Positions 1-11,559 of a stretch of 64,000 nucleotides of DNA are shown one piece after another; the first letter of the stretch is position 1; each line of letters begins with the position of its first letter. The stretch is taken from NCBI GenBank assembly GCA_029204225.1, contig CM055108.1, forward strand, positions 22,366,326 through 22,430,325, read 5' to 3'. The notes beneath the pieces were generated by a model. That model ran no database searches, was not told the DNA's origin, and was given only the letters and a program-made list of their open reading frames with translations. The translations under genes and the position numbers were made by a program. Origin of the DNA: Diphasiastrum complanatum (Eukaryota; Streptophyta; Lycopodiopsida; Lycopodiales; Lycopodiaceae).

Positions 1-254
1 GCTATAGTGCAAGATCCTATTTCTCTCAAAATTTCATTAGATACATTCATCTTAATGAAATGTAGAGCCATTCTAGCTCTCTTCCTATACTTAGGAATTT
101 CAGCCTATGTTTGAGGCTCCTCCTCAACACCAAGCACAATATCCATAACATCCTGGAGTATCAAAATAGACTCCATTCTGAACTTTCAAATTGAGTAATT
201 AGAAGTGTTTAGTCTTTCACTGGCTTCTAGAAGATATCCTCCTTGAGATGCCAT
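1..254 (-). pseudogene. Ty1/copia gag, N-terminal part, runs off the window
   Basis: Reading leftward from an ATG at 254 the product starts MASQGGYLLEASERL and continues through a UBN2-type copia gag N-terminus (SNYSI, KFRMESILILQDV, ARMALHFIKMNVSNEILREIG). Gag packages element RNA into cytoplasmic particles. It closely resembles the gag start of the plus-strand copia at 33623, so the two belong to related families. Two in-frame stops are visible: one where the family has the Trp of the NYSIW motif, and one after EEEPQT. The copy is therefore dead. The rest of gag lies outside the window. Confidence 0.8.
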
Positions 255-1002
255 TTTAAGGCTTCTTAGTTATTGGACTGAGATATGTTTGAGCTTGTTC
301 TAATCAGACTTAAAGTTGCTGCTCTCTTTCACTATAGGTATTTTCAAGGATGTAATATCTTCCTATGTGAAACACTTGCAACTGTATTTGAGATGAATCT
401 CAAATATTCCACAAGACAAGTTATTTAGATCAGACACACAAAGTGGATTGAGATACTTTGGCTAAAATCCTACTTTTGACACGTGTGAAATGCTTCAAAA
501 TAAAACACAATTGACTCTCGGAAGGCTCAAAAGGTATTCATTACTTCAAACTCAATCATGATCTTCAGTTTCTTGTGTAGGATTCTCAAAACAATGGATT
601 TAGAACAAAGCAAGATTGAATCAAATCAAAGTGCTGTCACTCGGATTTTGGACCTATCCCTATCCTCTTTAAGAGCTTATAACTCTTGTTAGACACATCA
701 GATTGATTTGGTTTTAATTTCTATGAAAAGTACAGATATAAGCTTTCCATCAAGCTATAAGACTGCTATCTTTGGATCTATAAGCAAGGAGAACAAAGGG
801 ACTGAAAATCTCAGATTTTCAAACGTGTGGAATTCCAAAATTTTGTACTACCACATTTCAGGTCTGAAAATTTAGTTCCAATCCGATTTGATCCAAATAC
901 ACTTCAGAGAAAGGTGAGAAAAAGTGCAAAACTGTTTATTTGCTTGATTTAGCTCTCAATTTCTTGTACAATCAGAGATGTTAGCATGCAAAGCTTAATT
1001 TG
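255..1002 (-). other. Untranslated leader of the minus-strand copia element
   Basis: No gene is visible. The stretch lies between the primer-binding site (1003-1014) and the gag start (254), where a copia leader belongs. It shares wording with the leaders at 32880-33620 and about 62000-62813, such as the run around AGAGGATAGGGATAGGTCC read on the minus strand and questions of phrase like AAGTTATAAGCTCTT. It carries CACGTGTG-type words near 480 and 820. Confidence 0.55.
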
Positions 1003-1014
1003 GCTCTGATACCA
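1003..1014 (-). other. Copia primer-binding site (initiator Met tRNA)
   Basis: The reverse complement reads TGGTATCAGAGC, the standard plant copia primer-binding site complementary to the 3' end of initiator Met tRNA. It directly abuts an LTR end (TG at 1015 on the plus strand), fixing this as a minus-strand element whose 5' LTR lies to the right. Confidence 0.85.
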
Positions 1015-1299
1015 TGACAAAATTTTCAAATTTCACACATGTGGGAAATGTCCACAAGTATGATGGATCTAATTAAGCTTTGTGATTGGCACAATAACCT
1101 GATTCTAGATTGATTAGCAAGATCTAGTTCAGAAGAAATGGCTTAACCACAATCTAGCATGCTAAGCAACTAAATATGATAGCAATGAATCAATAATGAG
1201 CAAAAGTACAAGATATCAGTGTATAAGCATTAGCTTCAACACGAGTTAGAGAGAGAAAAGTAGAGAGATAACAAGCAAAATAGTTTAGATCCAAAATGG
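1015..1299 (-). mobile_element. Copia 5' LTR, inner part (interrupted by the gypsy element)
   Basis: This starts with TGACAAAATTTTC next to the primer-binding site and contains a CACACATGTGGG word. The LTR is cut at 1299 by insertion of the gypsy element and seems to resume at 13125. The two parts together would make about 788 bp, similar to the 823-930 bp LTRs of the other copia elements here. Confidence 0.65.
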
Positions 1300-2077
1300 T
1301 GTTGGAAGTAAATTTGGTTTGTCAATGTTTGGCTAGATCTACTCACGATGAGGTGTAGTATAGAGAGGATCGTCCAATTTCTAAGTTTTTACCAAGCTTT
1401 AGACGAAGTACAAAAATAAAACAATGATGAAGCACTAAGGCTTACCCAACTAGTGCCCAAAATAGAAATGAAATTAACTGAGATGACAAAATACAAAACC
1501 TTTCTAAGGCTTACCCAACTAGCAAGGTGATTAGACTAAATCCTAGATTAACACCCAAAGGGTAATAAAATGAAATTGTGGCAATAATGAACATGCCACA
1601 ATAAAACTGATGAAAAGGAGGCAAGAGGAGGCCCGAGCACCTTCCCTCAAGCTATGCACCTTTCCAAAGGGAACACAAATGAAATAGAATGATAATTCTC
1701 CAAAATAGAGAGCAAGATAGCTTAATCTCAAAAGTGTTGTTTACAATGCAAATACTTCTCCTTTTATGGCAAAGAGGGTCTTCCATAAGTGCCTATTAAC
1801 TTATGGGACTAATATGTTTCTAGCCTTTCAAGAACTTATAACTTAAGAAAACTTAAGATAAAATATTTCTAATCTTAAGTTTTCGAAGTCTAAGTTCTAA
1901 ATCTAAGTTTAAGCTATTTTATTATTATTTAAGCTTCTACTCATGGACTTACAAAACACATGCCATGGCTTGAAGTTTATTGACAAATACTCATACGTGG
2001 TCTTACAAAACACATGCCACAGAGTTTTATTTCTTTTTTTATTTTTTATTTTCTCTGTGTTAGCATAGTTGCTAACA
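1300..2077 (-). repeat. Gypsy 3' LTR
   Basis: This 778-bp LTR has TG...CA ends and pairs with 12354-13119. Compared with its partner it lacks about 17 bp near 1582 and has a different, longer end (about 1985-2065) with a second copy of a TTACAAAACACATGCCA phrase and a T-rich run. A short peptide MRLSYLALYFGELSFYF is readable in both LTRs on the minus strand; it is a by-product of LTR sequence, not a gene. Confidence 0.9.
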
Positions 2078-2091
2078 TTATCCCCCTCCTT
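2078..2091 (-). other. Gypsy polypurine tract
   Basis: The minus strand reads AAGGAGGGGGATAA immediately before the 3' LTR start TGTTAGC. This is the expected plus-strand primer for reverse transcription. Confidence 0.85.
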
Positions 2092-2204
2092 ATTGGATTG
2101 GTGGTCCCACACCAATCGATGCCTTTTCGTCCTGGATCTTTTGTGCTTCTTAGAGACGAGATGTGGCTGTCGAGAGTGGTAGATTGTCGTGCCGATGCCC
2201 TCCA

Positions 2205-5152
2205 TCATTGCCACTGTAATTTGTTCAGGATAAAGTTATAAGTTTTCCATAGCTCCACCATATCAACGTGCAGGGCGGAAGTGAGTGCAGCGCGATAATA
2301 GAGCCTTGCAACATTGATGGGCGATTGGGGGTAACCCTCGATCCCAAAAACCTCTGAGTTCTGCCATAAATGCCACCAGGCCGCAATTATCCACAAAATA
2401 TCTGACATCGCGATCAGGATTGCCATGGTGCTCTGGTAGAATACTCAGCAGTTGGTGACCATGTCTTCGGCTAAGTTGCCGGTATCCACGCCTGTGAGCT
2501 TAGGCCAAAAGATTATGTTCTTGATCTTGGTGGCAGAAAACGGTTCTCGCCTCGCTACTAGATAGTAATAAGGATTGGTGCGCATGTAGGAGGGAGCTTC
2601 GAGATACCGTGCCATTGAGGTCTTGCTTTGCAGGAAGAGCTAATGACGCCAGAGAAGTTGTGGATCCAGGAGTTTGACTGCTACTTTATGTGTCTGACAC
2701 TGGTCCAAATCTGACAGTATGTAGCCACCTCGCTCTTTTGTTGTTGGATACTTCTTGGCAAACTCCTGAGAGGCATGCAACTCCTTGCTTGGTTCTGTGA
2801 ACGTGATTCCATGCTGGATGGTTGGTGTTTCAGAGGCAATCTCATGTTTGGTTTGTGCATCGGGTTCAAGAGAGACAGGAGGCGAGGGATTAGGTTCTGC
2901 AGTTCTTTGTGACTCTAGAGAAAATTGTCGTGGAATGAAGGTGGGGTTAGTGGTGTCGAGAGGGTTAGAAGCGGTGGAAGGGAAAAGATAATGTTGGGAG
3001 TTGGTACCCCCAGAGCCCGACGGATTGGTTGGTGTTTGAGCTCCTTGCCCCAGGGGTTGGCCTTGAAATGTGGAGCCTTGAGTTGCAGGAGGAGGCTGTT
3101 GGAATCTTGCTCCATCTCCACCATTTGGTCCATCAAAGTAGTGCCCCCAATCATGGAATTGGGCGTGCTCTGCATGAACCGATGGGGTCGACTGGGCAGC
3201 AGCCTTTAAGCGTTCTTCCAGGGTGGCTATGTGTTGATTTAGGGCCTCGACAAAAGCAATGTATGATTGTTATAATTTTGAGTGTTGCTCCATCATGGCT
3301 TTCAACTTTTGAGCCAGCGTTTGATAGGCCACCACTGGAATGGCAGTTCCCTCAGGAATAGCTGGTAGTGCAAAGTCGTTGAAGTCCACCATTTCCAACT
3401 GTTCCTTCATAGCGGAACGTGCTGCTTGTGAATCTGCTATAGCCTCATCCTTTTCGGCTTTGAGGGTATCGGTGGTTTGCTGCATGTTGGATATCTTCAG
3501 TTGGAGCTGGTTCTGGAGGTGGAGTAGCATCTATTGTTGTTGTTGATTGTAATTCGTTAGGTTCTGGATCTATAGCTATTGTTGTTTGTTTTCCTCCTCC
3601 AGCCTTGTTTTTTCTTTCTGAAGGTCCGCCATAGCACCATCGTCAAATTGCCGCATAGTATACTGTCCCCCTAGGGTGCCGAATAGATTGTATTAATGCA
3701 TTCACCAACCATACCGCTTTTTGGGCTGCAAGGGGTAGCTGCCCCCAAGGACCAATGTCAGGGAGGGTGCGTGTGTAGTTAGGATACGACATTGGGTTAA
3801 ATGGTAGAAAATCAGGAGCAGGGCTAGATAGAGATGTATGAGAGGTAGGTGGGGGTGATTGTGGATTTAGGGGTGGGGAGATACTACGTGGCGGAGATTG
3901 TTGGATTGGGTTAGTGGTGATAGTGGTTGATGGAAGTGCAGTTAGTAATTGTAATGCAAAATCATCTACGTTGACTGTGGAGTCAAGTAGGGTGAAGATT
4001 TGTACAGGTGAGGGCTTTTGTGAAAGTGTGGAAGTGAAACTCGTGTTGAGAGTTAGTGAGGGTGTGGAGGTGACAGTAAATGGTGGGGGTGGTGGTGGGA
4101 GTGTGAGAGCAAGTGATGGAGAGAAGATTTCCTATGTGGACAGAATCACGCCCATAGGATCAGATCCAAAAGTTTCTGTCATTCTAGAGCTACCTGCTGC
4201 TGCTGCTACTGCTTGTCGACATTGTTGGGCCTGGTGAAGTAAGGCCGCCTACTGCTCTAGGACATCCTTTGGGACCTGAGATGGTTTAAGGCTCCCTCCG
4301 GATTCAACATATTCCACCCCGATGTCGCTGGATAGAATGTCATGTGAGACATCAGCTTCTGTGTTGATTGCCTTCTCTTTCTACTTCTTAGTAGGTGGGG
4401 CTGGTGAGACTGGATCTGTTGTCGGTTGGGGGGTGGCTCGCTTTTTTGTGCTTGGATAAACATCATCCAGTTCCTTGATGGCAGCAGCCGCCCTAAATCC
4501 CAATTGTCTGGTGACCAACATGTGGAGGAGATACCCACATTTGGTGGTTGGTTTGCGGGCTTTCAGAGCTCCGCACAGCTTCTCTACTACCTTCTCAGCC
4601 CACTTGTAATTTTGAGTGGGATCGTCCATGGTGAGGGTCAGAGAAAGAGGTCGCTTGGTGGGATGCGATCCATCTCGGTGGTATGCACTACGACCATGGT
4701 GACGAGGATCTCTGAGGTGCCCCATAGATGGGGATCCGTGATGAGGCGGATAGCGATCCCGTTGTTGGTTTGGGCAATGGTTTTGCCGTCGTCTGTCAGA
4801 AATTTTGTGAAGTACTGGGCATCATAGCTGGTGCCCTTTCCATGGATTGTCTCTCCGAGATTAGGAAAGCTGATGCTCTGGAGATCCCCAGGAGAGACAT
4901 TGATAATAGAATAGCTGCCACTCTTGGATGTAATTGGAACTCATCCGAATAGGTGGAGTAGGCTGCTCGGATGAGGCTCTCGCTCTGCTGGTCCCGGAAA
5001 AGTGTCAGATCAAAACCAAGGTTGGTGAGGATATCCTTGGCCAGTGTGAGCTGCTTGACATAATTCTTAAGATAGATCATGACTATATCCCCTGAATAAG
5101 GACGAGGGGGCTTATGTCGATGCAAGCTAAGCGAGGAATCACGAGAAGCCAT
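2205..5152 (-). pseudogene. Extra gypsy coding region downstream of integrase, unknown function, broken
   Basis: A long minus-strand coding stretch starts at an ATG at 5152 (MASRDSSLSLHRHKPPRPY) and stays codon-like for roughly 2.9 kb, interrupted by frameshifts and stops. Order of parts: a globular-looking N-terminal region (5152 to about 4400) with YLKNYVKQLTLAKDILTNLG and, in another frame, WAEKVVEKLCGALKARK and YLLHMLVTRQLGF; a long Pro/Ser/Thr-rich linker (about 4240-3780); a Gln-rich, probably coiled-coil segment (about 3600-3270, QLQLKISNMQQTTDTLKAEK); and a basic tail near 2200-2100. I see no signal peptide, transmembrane helix, zinc knuckle or retroviral envelope hallmark. Its place, between integrase and the 3' LTR, is where some plant gypsy lineages carry an envelope-like or additional ORF. 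The function is not recognised. Confidence 0.6.
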
Positions 5153-5850
5153 GATAGTAGTGATTTTAGATTGCTTTGAGAATTTTGAAAATTTTGAAAA
5201 GAATTTGGCATGAACTCGAGAGCAGCAATCTAAAATGAACTAGTGGAGAGAAGGTGGAGGACTATATAGGCTTTTTTTTGGCAGGAATTCGCAACTTCAC
5301 CCAGAAATCGTCCTTAGTGTCCACGATTTGGTAGTGATGATCGCGAATTTTGAGGCAACGTTCTGAGGGCCCGCAAATTCTTATAAGGGATTTTTTATGC
5401 CAAAAGAGAAAAAAAACGTTTGACAGTGCAAAAATGTGTCTGATCAGAATTTGCAGAGCAGAGAAATCGTGAAGATTAATTTGAGCTGTAGCAAATTGTC
5501 TACGAAATCTGAGGATGGATATCTTATGAATAGAACTACATTTTTCTATGTTTAGACATTTTTTTATCTGAGACAGAATTTGCAGAGCCCAAAAATGGAT
5601 CGTGCTCTGTGAAAAAGGGGTCAGGCAAATTCTATTTGAGATGTTGTAAATTTTTTTTTTCTGAAACAGATGACTTTTGTGGTTTTCTCATAGAAGATTG
5701 TTGGTATACCTGATCTGATAGTATCTTGATGGGTGGAACAAGAAAGCATAACAAAAATGTTGTCGAAATGACATGTAGACAATAAAAAGGAAGAAAAACA
5801 GTCAGAAAGAAAATAGCTAATACATATAAAGATAAAAACAGGGTCCATTG
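5153..5850 (-). repeat. Spacer between integrase and the extra ORF, with leader-like repeats
   Basis: The spacer holds several copies of AGAATTTGC / GCAAATTCT-type words on the plus strand (about 5284, 5366, 5447, 5574 and 5624), including CAGAATTTGCAGAGCAGAG followed by AAATCGTG. The same words and spacing make up the element's 5' leader (11600-12110). Next to the integrase end, a short minus-strand frame (5848-5621) begins MDPVFIFICISYF with a hydrophobic N-terminus. I do not call it a gene because nothing else supports it. Confidence 0.55.
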
Positions 5851-6760
5851 TACTTTCTCAATCGACTCCCATTAACCACAGTGTCGAGGATATCGCCTTG
5901 AACGGTTTGGAGTTGGACATATCCAGAGGCAAAGATTTTTTTTAATGACGTAAGGTCCTTGGCCAGAAAATTTCAATTTGTCTTTGAAGGCTTTGGCCTG
6001 GTAAAGCAGGACCTTATCTCCAATCTAGAAACTCTCTAAGTTTCAATGATCGATCATGCCATGCTTTTTGTCATCGTTTGTGGACTTGTTGAGCATGGAT
6101 GCTGATCTTTCATGTTTTACAAAGTTGCTCCAGATGGAATAACCTATTTGCTAGATTCTGAGGAGTATCAAGCTCAAGGTTATAGGCTACTCAAAGGGAG
6201 GGGATATGGAATTCGACAGGCATAATGGCTTATTGGCCATATGTGAGCTGGAAAGGGGTTAAGTCTGTAGCTCGCTTCATGGCGGTGTAATAAATCCAGA
6301 GAGCAGCATGGAGTTTGAGTTTCCAATCAGATCGGCTAGATTCGACGATTTTGGTGAGATCTCCACATAGGATTTTATTGGCGGATTTTGCCTGGCCATT
6401 GGAGCGTGGATAGTATGGGGAACTTTTGCGATGTACCACAAAAAATTTGGAAAGAAAATCTACTTTGACAGAGTTAAGAAAATGTGTACCTCTATCACTG
6501 ATAAGTACTAGAGGACATCCGAACCCAACTATAACCTGTTCATAGAGAAATTTGGCAATAGAACGAGCGTCAGCATTGCGAACAGCTCTTGCTTCAGCCC
6601 ATTTGGTGCAATAGTCAGTAGCTACTATGATGTAACGAGGTTGTGTGTGTCGAGCAGCAGGACTAATAGGTCCAACATAATCAATTTCCCATTTTTGGAA
6701 AGCTTGATCAGTAAAACGGGGTGTAGAGGCATGTAGTCTGTTTTTCAAAAGTGTTTGGTG
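5851..6760 (-). pseudogene. Gypsy integrase (catalytic Glu lost) and C-terminal domain
   Basis: Integrase inserts the cDNA into the genome. The core runs from about 6748 to 6230: WEIDYVGPISPAARHTQP, then IIVATDYCTKWAEA, then the second Asp in LISDRGTHFL. In the third catalytic block the sequence is SNGQAKSANK, where the family has Glu after NGQA or NGQV. The DDE glutamate is therefore replaced by Lys and the enzyme should be inactive. A degraded C-terminal domain follows in other frames (GDKVLLYQAKAFKDKL, about 6030-5950). No chromodomain is seen before the spacer at about 5850. Stops separate this segment from RNase H. Confidence 0.85.
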
Positions 6761-7058
6761 CGTTGGCAGACATCACAAGTCTTAGTATAATTGTGCGTAT
6801 CCTTGAAGAGTGTTGGCCACCAAAAACTGGCTAAGAGGATTTTCTTAGTAGTTGTTTCAAAAGAGAAATGGTCGGCACCAATATCTTCATGAGTGAGGGA
6901 AATTACAGAGGGTATTTCTCCTTCAGTAAGACAGCGTCAGATAATTCCATCTAATCCTTGCTTGTAGAGTTTTCTTGCGATTAATGTATAAGGTTTAGTT
7001 TTGAGGACCAATGCACGTTGTTCAGGTTTAGAGAAGGAAGGATCCATCCGCTCTGAAG

Positions 7059-7607
7059 TTAAATATTTGATAATTTCCTTAGCCCATACAAGTGTAGAGT
7101 CAACTTCGAAAAGGATTGCATCTGGTAAATCATCGTTGACGTCTTGATCAGGGGTAGGAAGGTAGGGATTCGAGATAGATGGTCTGCTAAAAAATGCTGA
7201 ACTCCCTTACGAACCACGATCCTAAACTCAAATTCCTGCAATAATAGGATCTATCTAGTAATACGGCCTGTGGTGCACGTCTTGTTGATGAGATACAACA
7301 ATGCTTGATGATCAATGAAGAAATCAAAGACTTTTCTTAGAAGATAATGGCAAAACTTCTGAACTGCATATACCATTGCCAAGGCTTCGCGTTCGGTAGT
7401 GGTATAATTGACTTCAGCAGATATCAATTGTCGACTAAGAAAATGAATTGGGTAGTTTTTTTTGAATTCTCCCAGTTGGGTAAGCACTGCTCCAATGGCA
7501 TACTTGGATACATCGGTATGCACATGGAATTCTTTAATCAGGAGCCCGGAGGATGGGTGCATTGGTAAGGGCTTCTTTGAGTTGATTAAAGGTGATGCGT
7601 TGTTCAT
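7059..7607 (-). pseudogene. Gypsy RNase H
   Basis: RNase H removes the RNA strand during cDNA synthesis. The segment shows FHVHTDVSKYAIGAVLTQ (first Asp; Asp-Ala-Ser is usual, here Asp-Val-Ser), TTEREALAMVYAVQKF (Glu) and FDFFIDHQALLYLI (Asp). These are the expected acidic residues in the expected order. A stop at about 7250 is followed in the same strand by QEFEFRIVVRKG and NFLADHLSR-like sequence (7241-7059), the usual RNase H to integrase connection. Frames are broken on both sides. Confidence 0.85.
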
Positions 7608-7784
7608 CCGTCCATTTGGGAACTACAACTACTTTGTAGATTAAGTGTGCCTTGTTAGCGAAATCGAAAATAAAGCACCGATAGTAGTTGGCGTGGCCAA
7701 GGAAGGAGTAAACATCACGTATCGTACGTGGTTCCGATAGATTTTGAATATAAGGATCTTTTCAGGGTCAGTGGCAATGCCATT

Positions 7785-8398
7785 TCATGAGATAATATGT
7801 CCTAACACAATACGATGGGTTACCCAAATCTGGCATTTTTCAGGCTTTGGAGAGATGCCAACGCGTTGACATTGGATAAAATTTTTTTTGAGCACAGACA
7901 GATGGCGTATTTCTTCGAAATGTGCTCCTAAATCGTCCAAGTAAACTTCTAAGGTATCGCAAAGGGCATGACTTTCCAGTAGAAGGTTCCCCATTCTGTG
8001 GCAAATGCGGTTTTGTGTTGATCTTCTTTAGCGATTTGGATCATATTGTATCCGCTAAAGCCATCTAAGAAGGAGTAAGTCTCATCTCCTGCTAGATTTT
8101 CTAAGATGGATTCTCCGAAAGGTAATGGAAAATGATCATGTTCAGTGACGGTGTTAAGTTTCTTAAAATTGACACAGATGCAGAGTTTTCCATTGTTCTT
8201 GGGGACGATGACAACTGGAGAGACCCACTCAGTATGCTCAATTTCATAGATAAATCCCGTATCTAAGAGGCGTTGTAATTCTTCTTTGATCTTGGCCTTA
8301 TAGATGGGATTGCGTCTGTATGGACGACTCGCAGTGGGTCTCGCACCCGGTTTAAGCGGGATACGATGCACAACTACTTGGGGTGAGACTCCTTTCAT
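7785..8398 (-). pseudogene. Gypsy reverse transcriptase
   Basis: The RT begins after the linker ORF with VHRIPLKPGARPTASRPYRR and carries LLDTGFIYEIEHTEWVSPVV, the fingers motif VPKNNGKLCICVNFKKLN, the first catalytic Asp in YSFLDGFSGYNMI, and WGTFYWKVMPFAIP. A frameshift near 7970 removes part of the thumb-side sequence. The second catalytic motif, LEVYLDDLGAHFEE, is then read in another frame (7994-7785). Family sequences have Y(L/V)DD here, so the catalytic Asp pair is present, but the reading frame is not continuous. Confidence 0.88.
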
Positions 8399-8425
8399 GT
8401 CTTTATAGGTCCAGGCAAAGATATG

Positions 8426-9313
8426 TCAATATTTTCGCAGGAGCTTTTCAAGCTGTCTATGTTGTTCGCAATTGAGAGGAGCTCCGACGTGGACAAGATA
8501 TTCGTTGGTTTCATTTGGCTCACTCAGGGAAAGGGTTATGGTTTGTGCAGGGCCTTCGTAGGGTGAATTACCAATTGGCTCACGTTGAGCTTGGGGTAAT
8601 TGGATTGTGACATCCTCGATCATATAGTCCTTAAAGTATGCAGGAACATCATGGGCTGGAGATTCGAGGGGAGCCTTGTCTTTTTCTTGCCGGGATGGTG
8701 CTTGGAATTTATTGGGGATTGGTGTAGGACTAGAAGCAATCTCGGAAATTTCTCGAACAATGGTGAGGTCACCCAACAGTTGAATTTGAAGTGGTTTTTT
8801 CATTTTCTCTTTCATAATATGACCACGTGATTGAGGTTTTGGTGGTGGAGATGTGTGTGGATGAGGGGTAGTTGGTATGTCATGGAGGATCTCGTCATCA
8901 ATTTGAAAGATAGTCTTCTCCTCGCAGAGATCCCATGGACAATGTGGGCATTTGGGACGGTAGAATTTTGTCTCAGGTTTTTCAATTGCAACCTTGGCAA
9001 CTGGTCCCACCTTGGAAGTATGTTGCGGATAGGTCCTAGGTGAGAGTGCTTCCATATAGTTGAGGATCTGAAGATCAGAAATGTCCATATCTTCTGGGCA
9101 ATTCTGAATTCGTAGGACGTTCTCGTCATCAATGAATAAATCGTTTGATTCATTAGTAGGTAGCCATGCAACATTTAGTAGTTCATCATGGTGTGGAAGA
9201 ATATCAATAAAATTGACATTGATGATAGGTGTATCCAGATCAGGTAATTGGTCATGATCGATCGGGAGTGGAGAGGTACAATTATCCTGATGCTGAGCAC
9301 AGTAATTCGGCAT
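8426..9313 (-). pseudogene. Gypsy polyprotein linker between protease and RT
   Basis: This open segment of 295 codons has no enzymatic motif. It includes acidic stretches, a CPHCPWDLC cysteine cluster (about 8960-8930), Pro-rich runs, and at its C-terminus EQHRQLEKLLRKY. Downstream of the stop at 8426 comes HIFAWTYKDM, the normal lead-in to a gypsy RT. It was probably one reading frame with protease and RT in the active ancestor. Confidence 0.7.
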
Positions 9314-9539
9314 TCACACAATCAATGGTAGCTAGATTGTGACTCCAGTTTATGATATCAGTAGATTTAACATAATGACCTTTTTCATGGCTAGACTGGT
9401 ATGGCTCAAATACTGAGTTGGTGGTTGAGGATCCCTCATCATGGATGTGTGCAGGTTTGAGTTTACCCGTTGAGTCAATGGTGACAGAACTGTCACGATT
9501 GCCAAAAGTGACTCGGCCTTTGCTCCAGTCATGAAAGAC

Positions 9540-9800
9540 TCATGCATCGGTGAGCCACGGATGACCAAGTAGTAATTCATAAGAATAGGCATTATTAGGA
9601 ATATCAAGTGCTACAGAAAACTTGAGACCTCTTAGTTTGATCAGCACATGTGGAAGGAAACCGGTAGGTCGGACCACACTTTGATCAGCCATCCGAAGCT
9701 GACAAGTAGGTTTGACTAGCTTATTGTTCAGATTCCATTTCATCATGAGGGATGTGAAAATGATATTAACCCCGTAACCTCCATCGAGTACTGCTAAAAC
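9540..9800 (-). pseudogene. Gypsy aspartic protease
   Basis: The protease cleaves the polyprotein. The active-site region, read at about 9800-9770, is VLAVLDGGYGVNIIF; plant Tat/Athila-type elements have D-G-G-S at this place, so Ser is replaced by Tyr. The C-terminal half follows with PTGFLPHVLIKLRGLKFSV and NNAYSYELLLGHPWL, which is the conserved flap-to-end block. Stops and shifts flank the segment. Confidence 0.75.
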
Positions 9801-10274
9801 TTAACGAGATTGATGATGGGTAGCTGGGATTTTGATGTTGCCTCATTCAATGAGTGGATTGGTTAGATGTAAGGGCATTTCAAGCAACTCGTCAATATTG
9901 GTGGTGGTATTGGACTGGATCTGTTGTTTCCACTGGCCAGCATGCTTCCAGAGTACATGGAAAGGAAGAGTGACATTGGCTTGTAATAGATCTCCCCAAA
10001 CTTCGGTACCTTCAAGGGTTTTGCTTTCAAAGGGCTTGGGAGGTACTTTATGGGAAGAGGAAGATTGTTGGTCGGCATTGTGGATTTGCTGGCGATACTC
10101 ATGATGCAGTCAAATTTCTTCAGATGGGTGAGGATAAACTATCGGGGTTGAATCATCACTTGGAGGAACAGCCTGTGGTTGAGTTTTGTTGGGTGCAAGT
10201 GTAGGGGCTTGGCATTGGGTTTGTGTCCGAGTCAAGACCCAAGCAGGATGTGTTTCGATTGGTAAGGTTTTTAC

Positions 10275-11534
10275 TTACACTGAACAGACAAGAGCGGCTG
10301 GCTTAGATCGGGATGGACAGTCCTTCACGTGATGTTTAATACCATAGTTTTCACAAGCTGGGAGAAAGCGGAGTTTATCTGGGCAACGAATACTAGGATG
10401 TTTACCTGCACAGATAAAGCATCCGCGTATTGCGGACAGTTGATGTGCGACAAAGACAGCTTGGTTTGGATTGTAAGCTTGGGCATTGGGATCCACTGGT
10501 TGAGCATTAGAATTATAGGTATAATAAACAACCATTTCAGTAGAGTACTGCGGTTGAGTATTGTCTTCCACATAGTAGGTGGTTAGTGCAGGTGGTCGTG
10601 GTTGGTAAACCCTGGTCATGGCACAGGTTGTTGTGGCGGGTAAGGGTAGTAAGCTCGATAGATGGTGGGTCTGGTGGCTGCTGGAAAATGATTTCGCAAT
10701 TGAGGGCATTCATTAGTAGTGTGATGCTATGAGCAGATTGGACACCAGACATTTTTTCTTGCTGGAAAGGATTTCTCAGCAATCTGTTTCATGGCGGTTT
10801 GGAAATCGGCAGTGAGTTTATCCATATGAGATTCTTGAGCTTTTTGCCAGGTGTCCATTTAATGTAGAAGTTCAGAAGACTGAGCAATATTATCAGACTT
10901 CGGGTGATTAGGACAGTCTATATTCTTAGATTTCTTTTCACGATGGTCAAAGTCATCATTGGAACCTTCATCTTCTTCACGAATAGCATCAGTCATCACA
11001 TCTTTAAGTTGATCATAAAGGTCAACTGGTTTGAGTTCATGGCGGATGTTTTTTGGCAATCCAACTAAGAATAGTTTTATAGATATTCGTTCGGTGATAT
11101 TTTCATCAGCACATTCTACTTTGAGATGTTTAAAACACTCAATGTAGTTTTGGAAAGACTCTTCGCGATGCATCTTGATATGAGTAATTTGAATGAACGG
11201 GCTCTGAGTCAGTTTGGATGGTTTTAAACGCTTGATGAGAGCATCCTTGAAGGGTGGTCCAAGAAGCAAGATCAAGAGCTTCGAGATTCAAGTACCACTC
11301 CTTGGCGGTGCCATAGAGTACCATCGGAAATAGGTGAAGCTTTTCAGTTTCAGAGGTATCTCCATAAAAACGGCATGCATTATCAAAGTCTTGGAGAAAT
11401 CGGACTGGGTCAGATTTGCCATCGTACTTTGGTGCATCGATACGTGGAATTCTTCGTTCTAGTCGTGGAGGAGTCGGATTAGAAGATTCAGCACAGTCAT
11501 GAGACATGATGCAGAATATAGATGAGCAGGACAA
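10275..11534 (-). pseudogene. Gypsy gag with two zinc knuckles
   Basis: Gag forms the virus-like particle. The likely start is the Met at 11504 (MSHDCAESSNPTPPRLERR), followed by PKYDGKSDPVRFLQDFDNAC and YGTAKEWYLNLEAL, the conserved core of the plant retrotransposon gag family. After a frameshift at about 11260 the reading continues with HIKMHREESFQNYIECFKHL and FLVGLPKNIRHELK (to 10857). A C-terminal nucleocapsid part (10709-10275) has one intact knuckle, CFICAGKHPSIRC. The second reads CENYGIKHHVKDC, with Tyr for the second Cys, so it is broken. Between these parts (10860-10710) the frame is interrupted. Confidence 0.82.
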
Positions 11535-11559
11535 TACTGTATTTGGTAAAAGGACAGTT

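Noticed and set aside
1543-1731. Short minus-strand frame MRLSYLALYFGEL, repeated at 12565-12804
   Set aside because: It lies inside both gypsy LTRs, so its repetition follows from LTR duplication; no start context or domain.
5621-5848. Hydrophobic N-terminal frame after integrase considered as envelope-like
   Set aside because: Only 75 codons with one hydrophobic stretch, overlapping the spacer; not enough to support a gene.
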